Made by a program: the position numbers and the translations under genes. The notes under the pieces were generated by a model that saw nothing but the letters and a program-made list of their open reading frames with translations, had not been told where the DNA came from and made no database searches. This document shows, piece by piece, positions 19,022 through 28,531 of a stretch of DNA of 64,000 nt. The stretch's first letter is position 1. Each line of letters begins with the position of its first letter. This stretch comes from Variovorax sp. PMC12 (GTDB lineage Bacteria > Pseudomonadota > Gammaproteobacteria > Burkholderiales > Burkholderiaceae_C). The stretch lies in assembly GCF_003019815.1 (NCBI RefSeq), contig NZ_CP027773.1:2243001-2307000 (forward strand), written 5' to 3'.

Positions 19022-20515
19022 TCATGCAGCCCGTGCCATCTCCGCATCCGCGTCGAGCGGAAACACCGGTCTGCGCACCTTGCTGAAAGGAAACAGGCTG
19101 TAGTCGGAACTCGTCACGCCGGGGCTGTCGCACTCCACCAGCGCGGCCGACAGCGGCTCGAACACCGGCCGGCAGTACATGCGCGACTTGAGCAGCAGGA
19201 AGCGCTCCTTGCGCGGATCGAGCCCCGCGCACTCGAACACGCCGATGTCCCACGGCTCCTGCGTGCGTTCCGTCACCACGATGCGCGCCGCGCCGATGTC
19301 GAACAGCACCGTGCGGCCCATGCTGCTGCGCTGGCCGGTGTAGGTGGGGCCGGTGATCACGTATTCGCCGTCGCTCACGGCACGCACGGTGCCCGTCAGC
19401 CGCACCGGCGTCTTCTTCAGACCGATGCCTTCGAGCGACACCTTGTTGCCCAGCGCCACGGTCACCTCGGCGCCCTCGCCCGCCGCAACGAGCTGCGCCA
19501 CCGCCTCGGGGTCGCACAGTGGGCCCACGCCGATGCCGTGCAGCCCTTGCGCCAGCGCCTCCTGCAGCACGTCCATGGTGTCGCAGCTGCCACCCGACAT
19601 GCAGTTGTCGCCGTGGTCCAGCAGCAGCACCGGGCGCGTGGCGCCTTCCGCGATGAGCTTGGCGCGCGCAATCGATTCGGCCATCGGCTCGCTGCGGTAG
19701 ACGAAGGCCTCGCGCTCGTTCCACATCTGCGCGGCGATGCGGTCGGCCGTGGCCTGCGCGCGCTCCGGCGAATGCGCATCGACCACGATCACGCTCATGC
19801 ACGGCGCCTCGATGTCCGACAGCGAGAAGCCCGCCAGGATCGACACCGCGAGCGACTCCGATTTCTCCGCCTCGCGCGCCGCCTCGATGGCCCGCTGCAT
19901 CGCGCCGGTGAACGATGCGCTGCGCAGCGTGTGCGCCATCAGCGGCAGACGGTGCCAGCGCATCGCTGGCTTGCCGCGTCCGGCGAGCATGTCGAACAGC
20001 AGGCGGCCGGCATGCGCGCCGGTTTCGTACATGTCGATGTGCGGATAGGTCTTGAAGCCGACGATCACGTCGGCGTTCCCAACCATCGCGGGCGTGACGT
20101 TGGCATGCAGGTCGAGCGCCACGCCGATGGGCACGCCCGGCGCCGCCGCGCGCAGCCGCACGAGCAGGTCGCCTTCGCCGTCCACGCTGTTCTGCGCAAC
20201 CATCGCGCCGTGCAGGTCGAGCAGGATGGCGTCGCAGCCCGGCGCGGCATCGACGATGCATTGCGTCAGCAAGGTGTAGGCAGCGGCATCGACCGGCCCG
20301 CTCGGGTTGGCAGAGGCCGACACCGGCGTGACGAGTTCGGCACCCGCCGCCTCGGCCAGGTCGATGAAGGCCGACATCGCGGTGCGCATGCCCTTGTTGT
20401 CGCGGTAGGCCTGCTCGCCGAAAGTCGGCCCGTCGGGCCCGAAGGCCGAGAGCGGCGTGGGCACGGGCGAGAAGGTGTTGGTCTCGTGGTTGAGGCGCGC
20501 GATCAGAACTTTCAT
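19022..20515 (-). CDS. M81 family metallopeptidase (MlrC-like), copy 1
   Basis: A 497-residue M81/MlrC-family protein. Family landmarks are the N-terminal ARLNHETNTFSP with the HETN metal motif, LDLHGAMV near residue 100, DLHANV shortly after, and LLLDHGDNCMSGGSCDTM in the second half. MlrC is known from microcystin degradation, but most homologues lie in catabolic operons with unknown substrates. It overlaps the following M20 hydrolase start by 4 bases and lies in one transcription unit with an amino-acid-type ABC importer. A second M81 protein is at 56947. Confidence 0.85.
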   Translation of the reverse strand: MKVLIARLNHETNTFSPVPTPLSAFGPDGPTFGEQAYRDNKGMRTAMSAFIDLAEAAGAELVTPVSASANPSGPVDAAAYTLLTQCIVDAAPGCDAILLDLHGAMVAQNSVDGEGDLLVRLRAAAPGVPIGVALDLHANVTPAMVGNADVIVGFKTYPHIDMYETGAHAGRLLFDMLAGRGKPAMRWHRLPLMAHTLRSASFTGAMQRAIEAAREAEKSESLAVSILAGFSLSDIEAPCMSVIVVDAHSPERAQATADRIAAQMWNEREAFVYRSEPMAESIARAKLIAEGATRPVLLLDHGDNCMSGGSCDTMDVLQEALAQGLHGIGVGPLCDPEAVAQLVAAGEGAEVTVALGNKVSLEGIGLKKTPVRLTGTVRAVSDGEYVITGPTYTGQRSSMGRTVLFDIGAARIVVTERTQEPWDIGVFECAGLDPRKERFLLLKSRMYCRPVFEPLSAALVECDSPGVTSSDYSLFPFSKVRRPVFPLDADAEMARAA

Positions 20516-21765
20516 TGCGCGACTCCCGCGCTTTGCAGCATGGCCTGCAGCAGCACGTTGCAGCCGGCTTCCAGGTGGTCGGGCTGCGCGTCCTCGATCT
20601 CGTTGTGGCTGATGCCGTCGAGGCAGGGCACGAAGATCATGGCCGCGGGGCACACGCGCGCGAGGTACACCGCGTCGTGGCCCGCGCCGCTGATCACGTT
20701 CATCCAGGTCATCCCTTGCGCCTGCGCGGCTTCGCGCACCGCCGACACCAGCTTCGGCGTGAAAGGCTGCGGCTGGAAATACACGACCTGCTCCACCGAC
20801 ATCTCGACCTTGCCCTTCGTCGCGATGCGCTGCACGGTCTCTTTCAGTTCGGCGTCCATGGCCGACAGCACCACGTCGTCGGCCGCGCGCAGGTCGACAC
20901 TGAGCTTCACGCGCCCCGGAATCACGTTGCGCGAATTGGGGTAGTTGTCGATCCAGCCGACGGTGCCGCGCCCATGCGGCGCATGGGCGAGCGCAATGCG
21001 GTTGACCTCGATCACGAGTTCGGCAGCGGCCAGCAGCGCGTCCTTGCGCAGCGCCATCGGCGTGGGGCCGGCATGGGCTTCCATGCCCTGCACCACCACG
21101 TCGTACCAGCGCTGGCCCAGTGCGCCTTCCACCACGCCGATCACGCGCTCGTTGGCTTCGAGCACCGGGCCCTGCTCGATGTGCGCCTCGAAGTACGCGC
21201 CCATCGGCGATGCCGCTGCCGACGCGGGCGTGCTGCCCGCGTAGCCGATGGCGGCGAGCGCGTCGGACACGCTGACGCCGTCGTTGTCGCGCTGCGCCAG
21301 TGCGTGTTCGAGCGTGAACGCGCCGGCGAACACGCCGGAGCCCATCATCACCGGCACGAAGCGCGAGCCCTCTTCATTGGTCCACACCGCGATTTCGAGC
21401 GGTGCCTCGGTCTCCACTTCTGCGTCGTTGAGGCAGCGGATCACCTCCAGGCCCGCGAGCACGCCGTAGTTGCCGTCGAACTTGCCGCCGGTGGGCTGCG
21501 TGTCGATATGGCTGCCGGTGGTGACCGGCGGCAGCGCGTTGTTGCGGCCAGCGCGGCGCGCGAAGATGTTGCCGATGGCGTCCACGCGGACTTCGCAGCC
21601 CGCCTCGCGCACCCAGCGCACGAACAGGTCGCGGCCCTGGCGGTCGAGGTCGGTCAGCGCGATGCGGCAGACGCCGCCTTTCTCGGTGGCGCCGAGCTGC
21701 GCCAGTTCCATCAGCGAATTCCAGAGCCGCTGGCCGTCGATGCGGAGTTCAGTGTGTGAGTTCAT
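20512..21765 (-). CDS. M20 family Zn-dependent amidohydrolase (N-carbamoyl amino acid / allantoate type)
   Basis: A 417-residue M20-type enzyme of the hydantoinase/carbamoylase family. Metal-binding parts visible are TGSHIDTQPTGGKFDG (residues about 80-95) and the catalytic acidic pair in WTNEEGSRFVP; a dimerisation domain with AHAGPTPMALR follows, then an active-site GAGHDAVYLAR. Relatives hydrolyse N-carbamoyl-L-amino acids, allantoate or ureidoglycolate. Its partner genes are the M81 protein and an ABC importer, so an imported amide-type compound is a reasonable but unproved substrate. Start at 21765. Confidence 0.88.
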   Translation of the reverse strand: MNSHTELRIDGQRLWNSLMELAQLGATEKGGVCRIALTDLDRQGRDLFVRWVREAGCEVRVDAIGNIFARRAGRNNALPPVTTGSHIDTQPTGGKFDGNYGVLAGLEVIRCLNDAEVETEAPLEIAVWTNEEGSRFVPVMMGSGVFAGAFTLEHALAQRDNDGVSVSDALAAIGYAGSTPASAAASPMGAYFEAHIEQGPVLEANERVIGVVEGALGQRWYDVVVQGMEAHAGPTPMALRKDALLAAAELVIEVNRIALAHAPHGRGTVGWIDNYPNSRNVIPGRVKLSVDLRAADDVVLSAMDAELKETVQRIATKGKVEMSVEQVVYFQPQPFTPKLVSAVREAAQAQGMTWMNVISGAGHDAVYLARVCPAAMIFVPCLDGISHNEIEDAQPDHLEAGCNVLLQAMLQSAGVAQ

Positions 21766-21799
21766 GGCTTTGCGGTAAGGATGAGTATTGCGGCAGGCC

Positions 21800-22512
<713 letters not shown>

Positions 22513-22516
<4 letters not shown>

Positions 22517-23280
22517 GCCTTGCCTCCGGTGATCATGTTGCCAAGGTAGGCCGTGCGCACGCGCGCATCGGCACGGATGTCGCCCGGCAGCCCTTCGGCG
22601 AGCACGCGGCCAAGCTGCATCACGGTCACGGTGTCGGAGATGTCCATCACGATGTTCATGTTGTGCTCGATCAGCACCACGGTGTGCCGGTCGCGCAGGC
22701 TGCGGATGAGCTGCTTCATGTCGTCGAGGTCGTCGATGCCCATGCCCGAGGTCGGCTCGTCGAGGAAGATGGCCTTCGGCTTGGCGGCCAGCGCCATGCC
22801 CACCTCGAGGCGGCGCTGCTGCCCGTGCGAAAGCTCGCTGGCCGGCGTGTTCGCGAACCGCTCGAGGCCGACGCGCTGCAGCACTTCGTCCACCGTCTGC
22901 TTGCAGGCCAGTTCACCGACCGGTGCGCGCCAGCAGTTCATGGCCTGGCGGGGCGAAACGCCTTGTGCCGCCACGCGCAGGTTCTCGCGCACCGACAGGC
23001 TCAGGAACAGCGCCGTGACCTGGAACGAACGCGCCATGCCGCGCTGCACGCGCCGGTGGTCGGGCTCGTGCGTCACGTCGTGGCCGTCGAACAGGATGCG
23101 CCCGCCCGTGGTGGTGCCGGTACCCGTGAGCATGTGGAACAGCGTGGTCTTGCCCGCGCCGTTGGGGCCGATCACCGAGTGCACGGTGTTGCGCCTGATC
23201 TTCAGGTCGACCCCGCCGAGCGCGGCAAACTTGCCGTAGTGCTTGGTAACGCCGATGGCTTCGATGAGAACGTCGCTCAT
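22513..23280 (-). CDS. Branched-chain-amino-acid-type ABC transporter ATPase (LivG family)
   Basis: A 255-residue ATPase with Walker A GPNGAGKTTL, a signature that reads LSHGQQRRLEVGMAL, and Walker B AIFLDEPTSGMG. The longer GMARSFQVTALF segment after Walker A is typical of LivG-type subunits. It overlaps both neighbours by 4 bases, so the five importer genes are translationally coupled. Confidence 0.92.
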
Positions 23281-24254
23281 GCCTTTTCTCCTTGCACGGC
23301 GGCAGCGTCCGGCGCCGCCGGTGGCGAGCGCCGGAAGACGCGCTTCCAGACGCCCTCACCCAGCCCCCAGAGCCCGCGCTGCATGCCGATGCTCACGCCG
23401 ATCAGCAGCAGGCCCAGCAGCAGCAGCCAGCGCGGCCACAGCGTGGAGAGCCAGTCGGCCAGCAGCACGTAGAAGGCCGAGCCCAGCACCGACGCGAACA
23501 GGTTGCCGGTGCCGCCGATCACGGTGATGACCAGGATCATTTCGCTCGTGTGGTATTCGGCGTTCGACAGCGGCGCGATGCCGGTCATCATGGCGTGCAG
23601 CCCGCCCGCCAGGCCGGTGACGGCGCCGGAGATCATGAAGGCCAGCAGCTTGAAGCGCTTGAGGTCATAGCCCACGGCGGCGGCCCGGTCCTCGTTGTCG
23701 CGGATGGCGAGCAGCGTGCGCCCGAAGATCGAATCGGTCACGCGCATCAGCAGGCCGAAGGCGATGAGGAAAATCACCGCCACGAAGGCGTAGTACTTCC
23801 ACGGCGTGTCCATGAAGCCGGGGCGCGGCACGTCGAGCAGGCCGTTGTCGCCGCCCGTGAGATCGGTCGCGGTGTAGGCGATGAAATAGAACATCTGCGC
23901 AAAGGCCAGTGTGAGCATCACGAAGTAGGTGCCGCGCTGGCGGATGGCGACCCAGCCGACCACCGCCGCGCCAATCGCGCCCATGGCCATGGCCGCGAGC
24001 AATGCAAGCGGCATGGGCAGGTGCAGGCGCGTGAGCAGGATCGCGATGGTGTAGCTGCCCAGTCCGAAGAAGATGCCTTGCCCGAAGGACAGCAGCCCCG
24101 TGTAGCCCAGCAGCAGGTTGCAGCCCAGTGCCGCCAGCGCGTAGATGAGCACTTCGCTCGCGAGCGAGCCCGAACTCAACACAAGCGGCAGGCCCAGCGC
24201 GGCGACGAGCGCCAGGAGGAATGTGATTTTTCTCGGCATGGCGTGTCCGTTCAT
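23277..24254 (-). CDS. Branched-chain-amino-acid-type ABC permease (LivM family)
   Basis: A 325-residue permease with about nine membrane segments. LivM features are the GCNLLLGYTGLLSFGQGIFF stretch near residues 44-63 and the cytoplasmic coupling loop LLAIRDNEDRAAAVGYDLKR. It ends in a charged tail after the last helix. The first ATG (24254) overlaps the LivH-type gene; an internal ATG at residue 6 (MPRKITF) is a possible alternative start. Confidence 0.9.
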   Translation of the reverse strand: MNGHAMPRKITFLLALVAALGLPLVLSSGSLASEVLIYALAALGCNLLLGYTGLLSFGQGIFFGLGSYTIAILLTRLHLPMPLALLAAMAMGAIGAAVVGWVAIRQRGTYFVMLTLAFAQMFYFIAYTATDLTGGDNGLLDVPRPGFMDTPWKYYAFVAVIFLIAFGLLMRVTDSIFGRTLLAIRDNEDRAAAVGYDLKRFKLLAFMISGAVTGLAGGLHAMMTGIAPLSNAEYHTSEMILVITVIGGTGNLFASVLGSAFYVLLADWLSTLWPRWLLLLGLLLIGVSIGMQRGLWGLGEGVWKRVFRRSPPAAPDAAAVQGEKA

Positions 24255-25111
24255 GCTTTCCGGCCGAGCAGGCCATGCGGGCGCAGCAGCAGCACGGCCG
24301 CCATCGCGATGTAGATCATCAGGCTGGCGCCCGGCGGCCAGATGGTGCTCATGAGGCTCTGCACGATGCCGATGACCAGCCCGCCCACGAGCGCGCCGCC
24401 AAAGCTGCCGAGCCCGCCGATCACCACCACCACGAAGGCCACGCTCAGCGCCTCGACGCCCATGAAGGGCTCGGCCCCGCGAATGGGCGCAGCCAGCACG
24501 CCGGCCAGCGCCGCCGTGGCCGCGCCCAGCGCGAACACCAGGCTGAACACGCGGAACACGTTGATGCCGAGCAGCGACACCATCTCGGTCGATTCACTGC
24601 CCGCGCGCACCGCGCTGCCCAGGCGCGTGCCTTCGAGCACCCACCACAGCAGCACCGCGAGCACGGCGGTGAAGCCGATCACGAACAGCCGGTACTTCGG
24701 ATAGACGAAGCTGCCCCACATCACCACGCCCTGGAGCAGGTCGGGCGTGGGCACGCTGTTGCCCAGCGGGCCCCAGAACACGATGACGATCTCCTGCACC
24801 GCGAGCGCGAGCCCCACCGTCACGAGGATGTGGAACTCATGCGCCTTGGCATACACGCGGCGCAGCAGCAGCTTCTCGGCCAGCCAGCCGAGCGCGCCGA
24901 CGAACAGCGGCACCAGCACCAGCGCGGCCCAGAAGTTCAGGCCCCACTGCATGGCCTGGTAGCACAGGTAGGCGCCCAGCAGATAGAAAGCGCCGTGCGC
25001 GAAGTTCACGAAACGCAGCAGGCCGAACACGATGGACAAGCCAACGGCCAGCAGGAAATACAGCATGCCGATGCCGATTCCGTTGATGGTCTGGAGCAGG
25101 TAGACGGTCAT
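24251..25111 (-). CDS. Branched-chain-amino-acid-type ABC permease (LivH family)
   Basis: A 286-residue permease with the LivH-type opening (QTINGIGIGMLYFLLAVGLS, then GLLRFVNFAHGAFYLLGAYL) and the coupling loop RLGSAVRAGSESTEMVSLLG. I start at 25111 (MTVYLLQ); the open frame continues upstream to 25222, but only through the intergenic repeat. It pairs with the LivM-type subunit. Confidence 0.9.
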   Translation of the reverse strand: MTVYLLQTINGIGIGMLYFLLAVGLSIVFGLLRFVNFAHGAFYLLGAYLCYQAMQWGLNFWAALVLVPLFVGALGWLAEKLLLRRVYAKAHEFHILVTVGLALAVQEIVIVFWGPLGNSVPTPDLLQGVVMWGSFVYPKYRLFVIGFTAVLAVLLWWVLEGTRLGSAVRAGSESTEMVSLLGINVFRVFSLVFALGAATAALAGVLAAPIRGAEPFMGVEALSVAFVVVVIGGLGSFGGALVGGLVIGIVQSLMSTIWPPGASLMIYIAMAAVLLLRPHGLLGRKA

Positions 25112-25157
25112 ATGTGTGAGTGATGACGGGCTCGGATGCGGCACCCCGACCTTTCGG

Positions 25158-25250
25158 GAACACCGCGGAACCGGCTTTGCCGGGCCGCAGGTGTTGCCCC
25201 CTGCAAGGGGGTTGTAGGCCACACGCAGTGCGCAAGCCTGGGGGTTAGCC
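25158..25250. repeat. Intergenic repeat family A, copy 2
   Basis: About 93 bp sharing with the copies at 13324 and 31438 the blocks ACCGCGGAACCGGC, GCCGGGCCGCAGG, CCCCCTGCAAGGGGG and GCCTGGGGG. It lies between the LivH-type start and the stop of the binding-protein gene; the TAA stop (25245-25247 on the minus strand) is inside the conserved end of the repeat. The inner block has diverged here (CCACACGCAGTGCGC instead of CGACACGAAGTGCGC). Confidence 0.85.
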
Positions 25251-26450
25251 CAATCTGCAGCCGGTCTTGTCGGCTGGCAGGAAGGACTTGCCGGAACTCA
25301 CCACGTCGACGTAGTCGGCCGCGTTCTTCATCTTCGACTTGGCCTTGCCCTTGAGCAGGTAGTAGTCCTTGATGACCTGGTGGTCGGCCTTGCGGATTTC
25401 CTCGGTGCCGGTGAGGCCGTCGAACTTCATGCCCTCGAGCGCGGCGATCACCGCCTTCTGGTCGACCGTGCCCGCCTTGACGATGCCGTCGATCAGGATC
25501 TTGGTGCAGACGTACGAGCCCGCGAGGCTGTAGTTGGGCACGATCTTGAGCTTGTCGGCGGTGCGCTTCACCAGGTCCTTGTTGAGGGTGGTGTCGGCCG
25601 TGTGCCAGTACTGCGCTCCGAAGTACACGTCTTCGCAGAGGTCCGCACCGAGTTCGTCGAACTGCTCCAGGCCCGAAGCCCAGGCCATGAGGATCGTCAT
25701 GTTCTTGTGCATGCCGAAGCTCACCGCCTGGCGCAGCGCCGCGGAAGACTGCGCGCCGAAGTTCAGCAGCAGCAGCACGTCGGGCTTGGCCGCCATCGCA
25801 TTCGTGAGGTAGCCGCTGAACTCCTTCTCGTTGAGCGAGTGGTAGCTGTTGCCCACGTGCTCGATGCCCTTCTCCTGGAAGATGTTCTTGGCCGCGCTCA
25901 GCAGGCCGTCGCCGAACACGTACTGCGGCGTGATGGTGTACCAGCGCTTGGCCTTCGGCATGGTGGCGATCAGCGGGCGCACCGTCTGCTCGATGGCACC
26001 GAAGGTGGGCACCGACCAGCGGAAGGTGGCGGGGTTGCAGTCCTTGCCGGTGATCTCGTCCGCGCCCGCGGTGGTGATGAACAGGCCGCCGGCCTTCTCC
26101 GCCTCCTTGCCCATGGCCAGCGCTTCCGACGACAGGATGCCGCCCGCGAAGAACTTCGCGCCCTGCTGCTGCGAGGCTTCCTGCACCTTGCGCACGGCGG
26201 TGGCCGGCTTGCCCTCGGTGTCGAGCACGGTGTAGGCCAGCGGGCGCTTGAGCACGCTGCCGTACTGCTCGATGGCCAGCTTCATGCCCAGGTCGGCGTA
26301 CTTGCCGTTGGCCGCGAAGGCGCCCGACATCGGGACCGGGCAGCCGAAGCGGATCGCCTCGGCCGACTGGGCAAAGGCGGCGCGGCCGGCCAGCAGGGAA
26401 GCGGGGGCGGCCGACAGGGCGGCAAGCTGAAGGAGGTGTCTGCGATGCAT
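25245..26450 (-). CDS. ABC transporter substrate-binding protein (LivJ/LivK family)
   Basis: A 401-residue periplasmic binding protein. The N-terminus is a signal peptide with a twin-arginine-like start (MHRRHLLQLAALSAAPASLL, cleavage after AFA). The mature protein begins with IRFGCPVPMSGAFAANG, as in type I amino-acid-binding proteins, and continues with VQEASQQQGAKFFAGG and FITTAGADEIT. It should supply ligand to the downstream permeases and ATPases. Start at 26450, after GGAGATCCCC. It is the first gene of the unit opposite the GntR regulator. Confidence 0.9.
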   Translation of the reverse strand: MHRRHLLQLAALSAAPASLLAGRAAFAQSAEAIRFGCPVPMSGAFAANGKYADLGMKLAIEQYGSVLKRPLAYTVLDTEGKPATAVRKVQEASQQQGAKFFAGGILSSEALAMGKEAEKAGGLFITTAGADEITGKDCNPATFRWSVPTFGAIEQTVRPLIATMPKAKRWYTITPQYVFGDGLLSAAKNIFQEKGIEHVGNSYHSLNEKEFSGYLTNAMAAKPDVLLLLNFGAQSSAALRQAVSFGMHKNMTILMAWASGLEQFDELGADLCEDVYFGAQYWHTADTTLNKDLVKRTADKLKIVPNYSLAGSYVCTKILIDGIVKAGTVDQKAVIAALEGMKFDGLTGTEEIRKADHQVIKDYYLLKGKAKSKMKNAADYVDVVSSGKSFLPADKTGCRLG

Positions 26451-26540
26451 GGGGATCTCCGGTCGTGGTGGGTGAAACAAGGAAAAGGTGGGGCCTGCGA
26501 TTGCCGGCGAATTTAAGCGGATAAATAGGATTAATATGCT

Positions 26541-26550
26541 GGTAAAAACC
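26541..26550. promoter_or_regulatory. Candidate GntR/FadR operator
   Basis: GGTAAAAACC is a GGT-N4-ACC palindrome within an AT-rich stretch of the 209-base gap between the binding-protein gene (minus) and the GntR regulator (plus). FadR-type GntR proteins often bind TGGTnnnACCA-like half-sites. A single copy only; regulatory use is inferred from position. Confidence 0.35.
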
Positions 26551-26659
26551 CGCTAGCAATCCTTGTGCCCAACACCGACCGGAGCTCGCCGATGACGCCG
26601 TTTAAGATCGCGCGCTGTTGCGCATCCCGCGCATCTCCCGATGGGCATGGAGCGTTTCA

Positions 26660-27424
26660 ATGAGAGTGGGGCAGAACCGTCCTAAGCGGCAAAAGCTCTC
26701 GGACGTCATCGTCGAAGACGTCAAGCGCTGGATCGTGGCGGAGCGCAAGCAGCCCGGCGACCGGCTACCGAACGAGAAAGAACTGATCGAGCTTTTCGGG
26801 TACTCGAAGAGCACGGTGCGCGAGGCGCTGAAGGCGCTGGAGGTGCGCGGGCTGGTCTCCATCCGCACGGGGCCCGGCGGCGGGGCCTACCTGCAGCAGG
26901 TGTCGGTCGATCATGCGTCGGAGCCGCTGCGCAACTTCCTGCATTTCCATCACCTGGACGGGCACCATATCTATCAGTTGCGCAAGGCACTGGAGCCTGA
27001 ACTGGCCGTGAGCGTGGTCGGCAGGCTGACGCCGGAGCAGTTCGACAAGCTCGAGGAAAACATCCGCCTGTGCACCATCGAGCCGACCAACGAGGACGAA
27101 CTGCGCACCCAGCGCGAGGCGGAACTCGCCTTCCACACCATGCTGGCGGAGAGCTGCCCCAATCCGGTGCTCTCGTTCATGTGCCGCTTTCTCAACGACC
27201 TGTTGCGCGACCTGGTGGTCTACAAGAAGGCGCTGGACCACCACCACTTCGGCGAGACGAATGTCGACTACCACACGCAGCTGCTCGCGGCCTACCGCAA
27301 GGAAGACGCTGAGGAAGTGCGCCGGCTGATGGCCGAGCACATGGTGGATGCAGAAGCGCACATGCACGAGATGGAGGCGCACATCGGGGCCAAGCATTTG
27401 CTGCTGCCCAGCGGGCAGCGGTAG
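26660..27424 (+). CDS. GntR/FadR-family transcriptional regulator
   Basis: A 254-residue regulator. The N-terminal winged helix-turn-helix is clear (IVAERKQPGDRLPNEKELIE, YSKSTVREALKALEVRGLVS, RTGPGGGAYL) and the C-terminal part is an all-helical FCD ligand-binding domain with candidate metal-binding histidines (ELAFHTMLAESC; YHTQLLAAYR). The ATG at 26660 has GGAG seven bases upstream; a TTG at 26618 would add 14 residues. It is divergent from the M81/M20/ABC unit and is the probable regulator of that cassette. Confidence 0.9.
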   Translation: MRVGQNRPKRQKLSDVIVEDVKRWIVAERKQPGDRLPNEKELIELFGYSKSTVREALKALEVRGLVSIRTGPGGGAYLQQVSVDHASEPLRNFLHFHHLDGHHIYQLRKALEPELAVSVVGRLTPEQFDKLEENIRLCTIEPTNEDELRTQREAELAFHTMLAESCPNPVLSFMCRFLNDLLRDLVVYKKALDHHHFGETNVDYHTQLLAAYRKEDAEEVRRLMAEHMVDAEAHMHEMEAHIGAKHLLLPSGQR

Positions 27425-27466
27425 GCCGGTCCGTTCAGGGGGTGTGCACCGGAGAAACGGCGAAGG

Positions 27467-28426
27467 TCAGGCGTGCGCCCGCTCCAGGCAATCCTGAAAC
27501 GCCAGCACGGCCCGCGACGGCTTCGGCGAACGCCGCAGCAGGCTCACGAATTTGCATGCGTAGTTGAACCGCGCCGGCAGCACCGCCTTCATCAGCCCGC
27601 GCTCCTCGAACACCTGCGCATAGTGGTCGGGCAGAAAGCCCAGGAAGCGGCCCGACAGGATCAGCGTGGCAATCGCCTCCTGGTCGAAGCCAGTCGCCTT
27701 GCGCGACAGCCGCGCCCTGTGGCTCAGCTCCATGTTGGGCGAGTGATAGCCCAGCCCCGCGAAATGGTGTTCGCCCAGCTTGCCCCAGGTGAGCCTGGCA
27801 TGGGGGCTGTCGAACAGCGGATGGCCCTTGCCGCAGTACAGCAGCATCGTCTCGTCGAACAGGTCCGCGTACACCAGGCTCTGCGAAGCGCGGTGCGCCG
27901 GGATGATGCCGATCTGGAAGTTGCCTTCCAGCACCCCCTGCTCTATGGCGTTGATGGAGCCCACGTGCACCGCCAGGCTCACCTCCGGCGCTATCTCGGT
28001 GAAACGCGCAATGGCCTCGCCGATGCGCGCCTTCGGGTTCGTCGCGGTCTTGTCGAACAGCGCCACCTCCAGCTGCCCGCCCATGCGGTTGTGGATGTCG
28101 TCGATGCTGCCGCGAAAGGCGTCGACCGAGGCCAGCAGGCGCAGGGTCTCGTCGTAAACGCGCTGGCCCTCGGCGGTGAGCGCGAAACCCGCCCTGCCCC
28201 GGCGGCACAGCACCAGGCCCAGCCGTGTTTCCAGGTCTTTCACATGCCGGCTCACGGTGGAGGTGCCGATGTTCAGCTCCAGCTCGGCGGCCGCCATGCC
28301 GCCGCAGTCGACCACGCTCTTGAAAACCTTGAGCAACCGCAGGTCCATGTCGCTGAGCTGCCCCAGGACGGCGCGATTGCGGGCACTGTTCTGGGCACCG
28401 TTTTGGGCCTTGGCCTTTACTTGCAT
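27467..28426 (-). CDS. LysR-family transcriptional regulator
   Basis: A 319-residue LysR protein. The helix-turn-helix is at residues about 28-65 (LRLLKVFKSVVDCGGMAAA, then IGTSTVSRHVKDLETRLG), followed by the usual linker helix and a two-lobed effector domain. The first 20 residues form a non-conserved extension rich in Asn and Ala; an internal Met at residue 27 is an alternative start. It is divergent from the aminotransferase at 28532 and probably regulates it, perhaps in response to an amino acid. Confidence 0.88.
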   Translation of the reverse strand: MQVKAKAQNGAQNSARNRAVLGQLSDMDLRLLKVFKSVVDCGGMAAAELELNIGTSTVSRHVKDLETRLGLVLCRRGRAGFALTAEGQRVYDETLRLLASVDAFRGSIDDIHNRMGGQLEVALFDKTATNPKARIGEAIARFTEIAPEVSLAVHVGSINAIEQGVLEGNFQIGIIPAHRASQSLVYADLFDETMLLYCGKGHPLFDSPHARLTWGKLGEHHFAGLGYHSPNMELSHRARLSRKATGFDQEAIATLILSGRFLGFLPDHYAQVFEERGLMKAVLPARFNYACKFVSLLRRSPKPSRAVLAFQDCLERAHA

Positions 28427-28432
28427 GAAGTG

Positions 28433-28447
28433 TCAAGTGAACATTGA
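28433..28447. promoter_or_regulatory. Candidate LysR box
   Basis: TCAA-N7-TTGA is an interrupted dyad with outer T and A, in the 105-base gap between the LysR gene and the aminotransferase and only 7 bases from the LysR start. LysR proteins generally bind such T-rich/A-rich dyads at divergent promoters; the assignment rests on position and shape alone. Confidence 0.35.
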
Positions 28448-28531
28448 TATTGCGCCATTCTCCACACTGAAGGGTCTGCCAACAATCGGCGCATTCACAA
28501 CCCCCTCCGGAGCCCGCCCGCGCGGAACGCC

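Noticed and set aside
18552..20261. Fusion of the SnoaL-like protein with an M81-length upstream region
   Set aside because: The longer open frame is out of phase with the real M81 gene; a clear start with ribosome-binding site exists at 18929.
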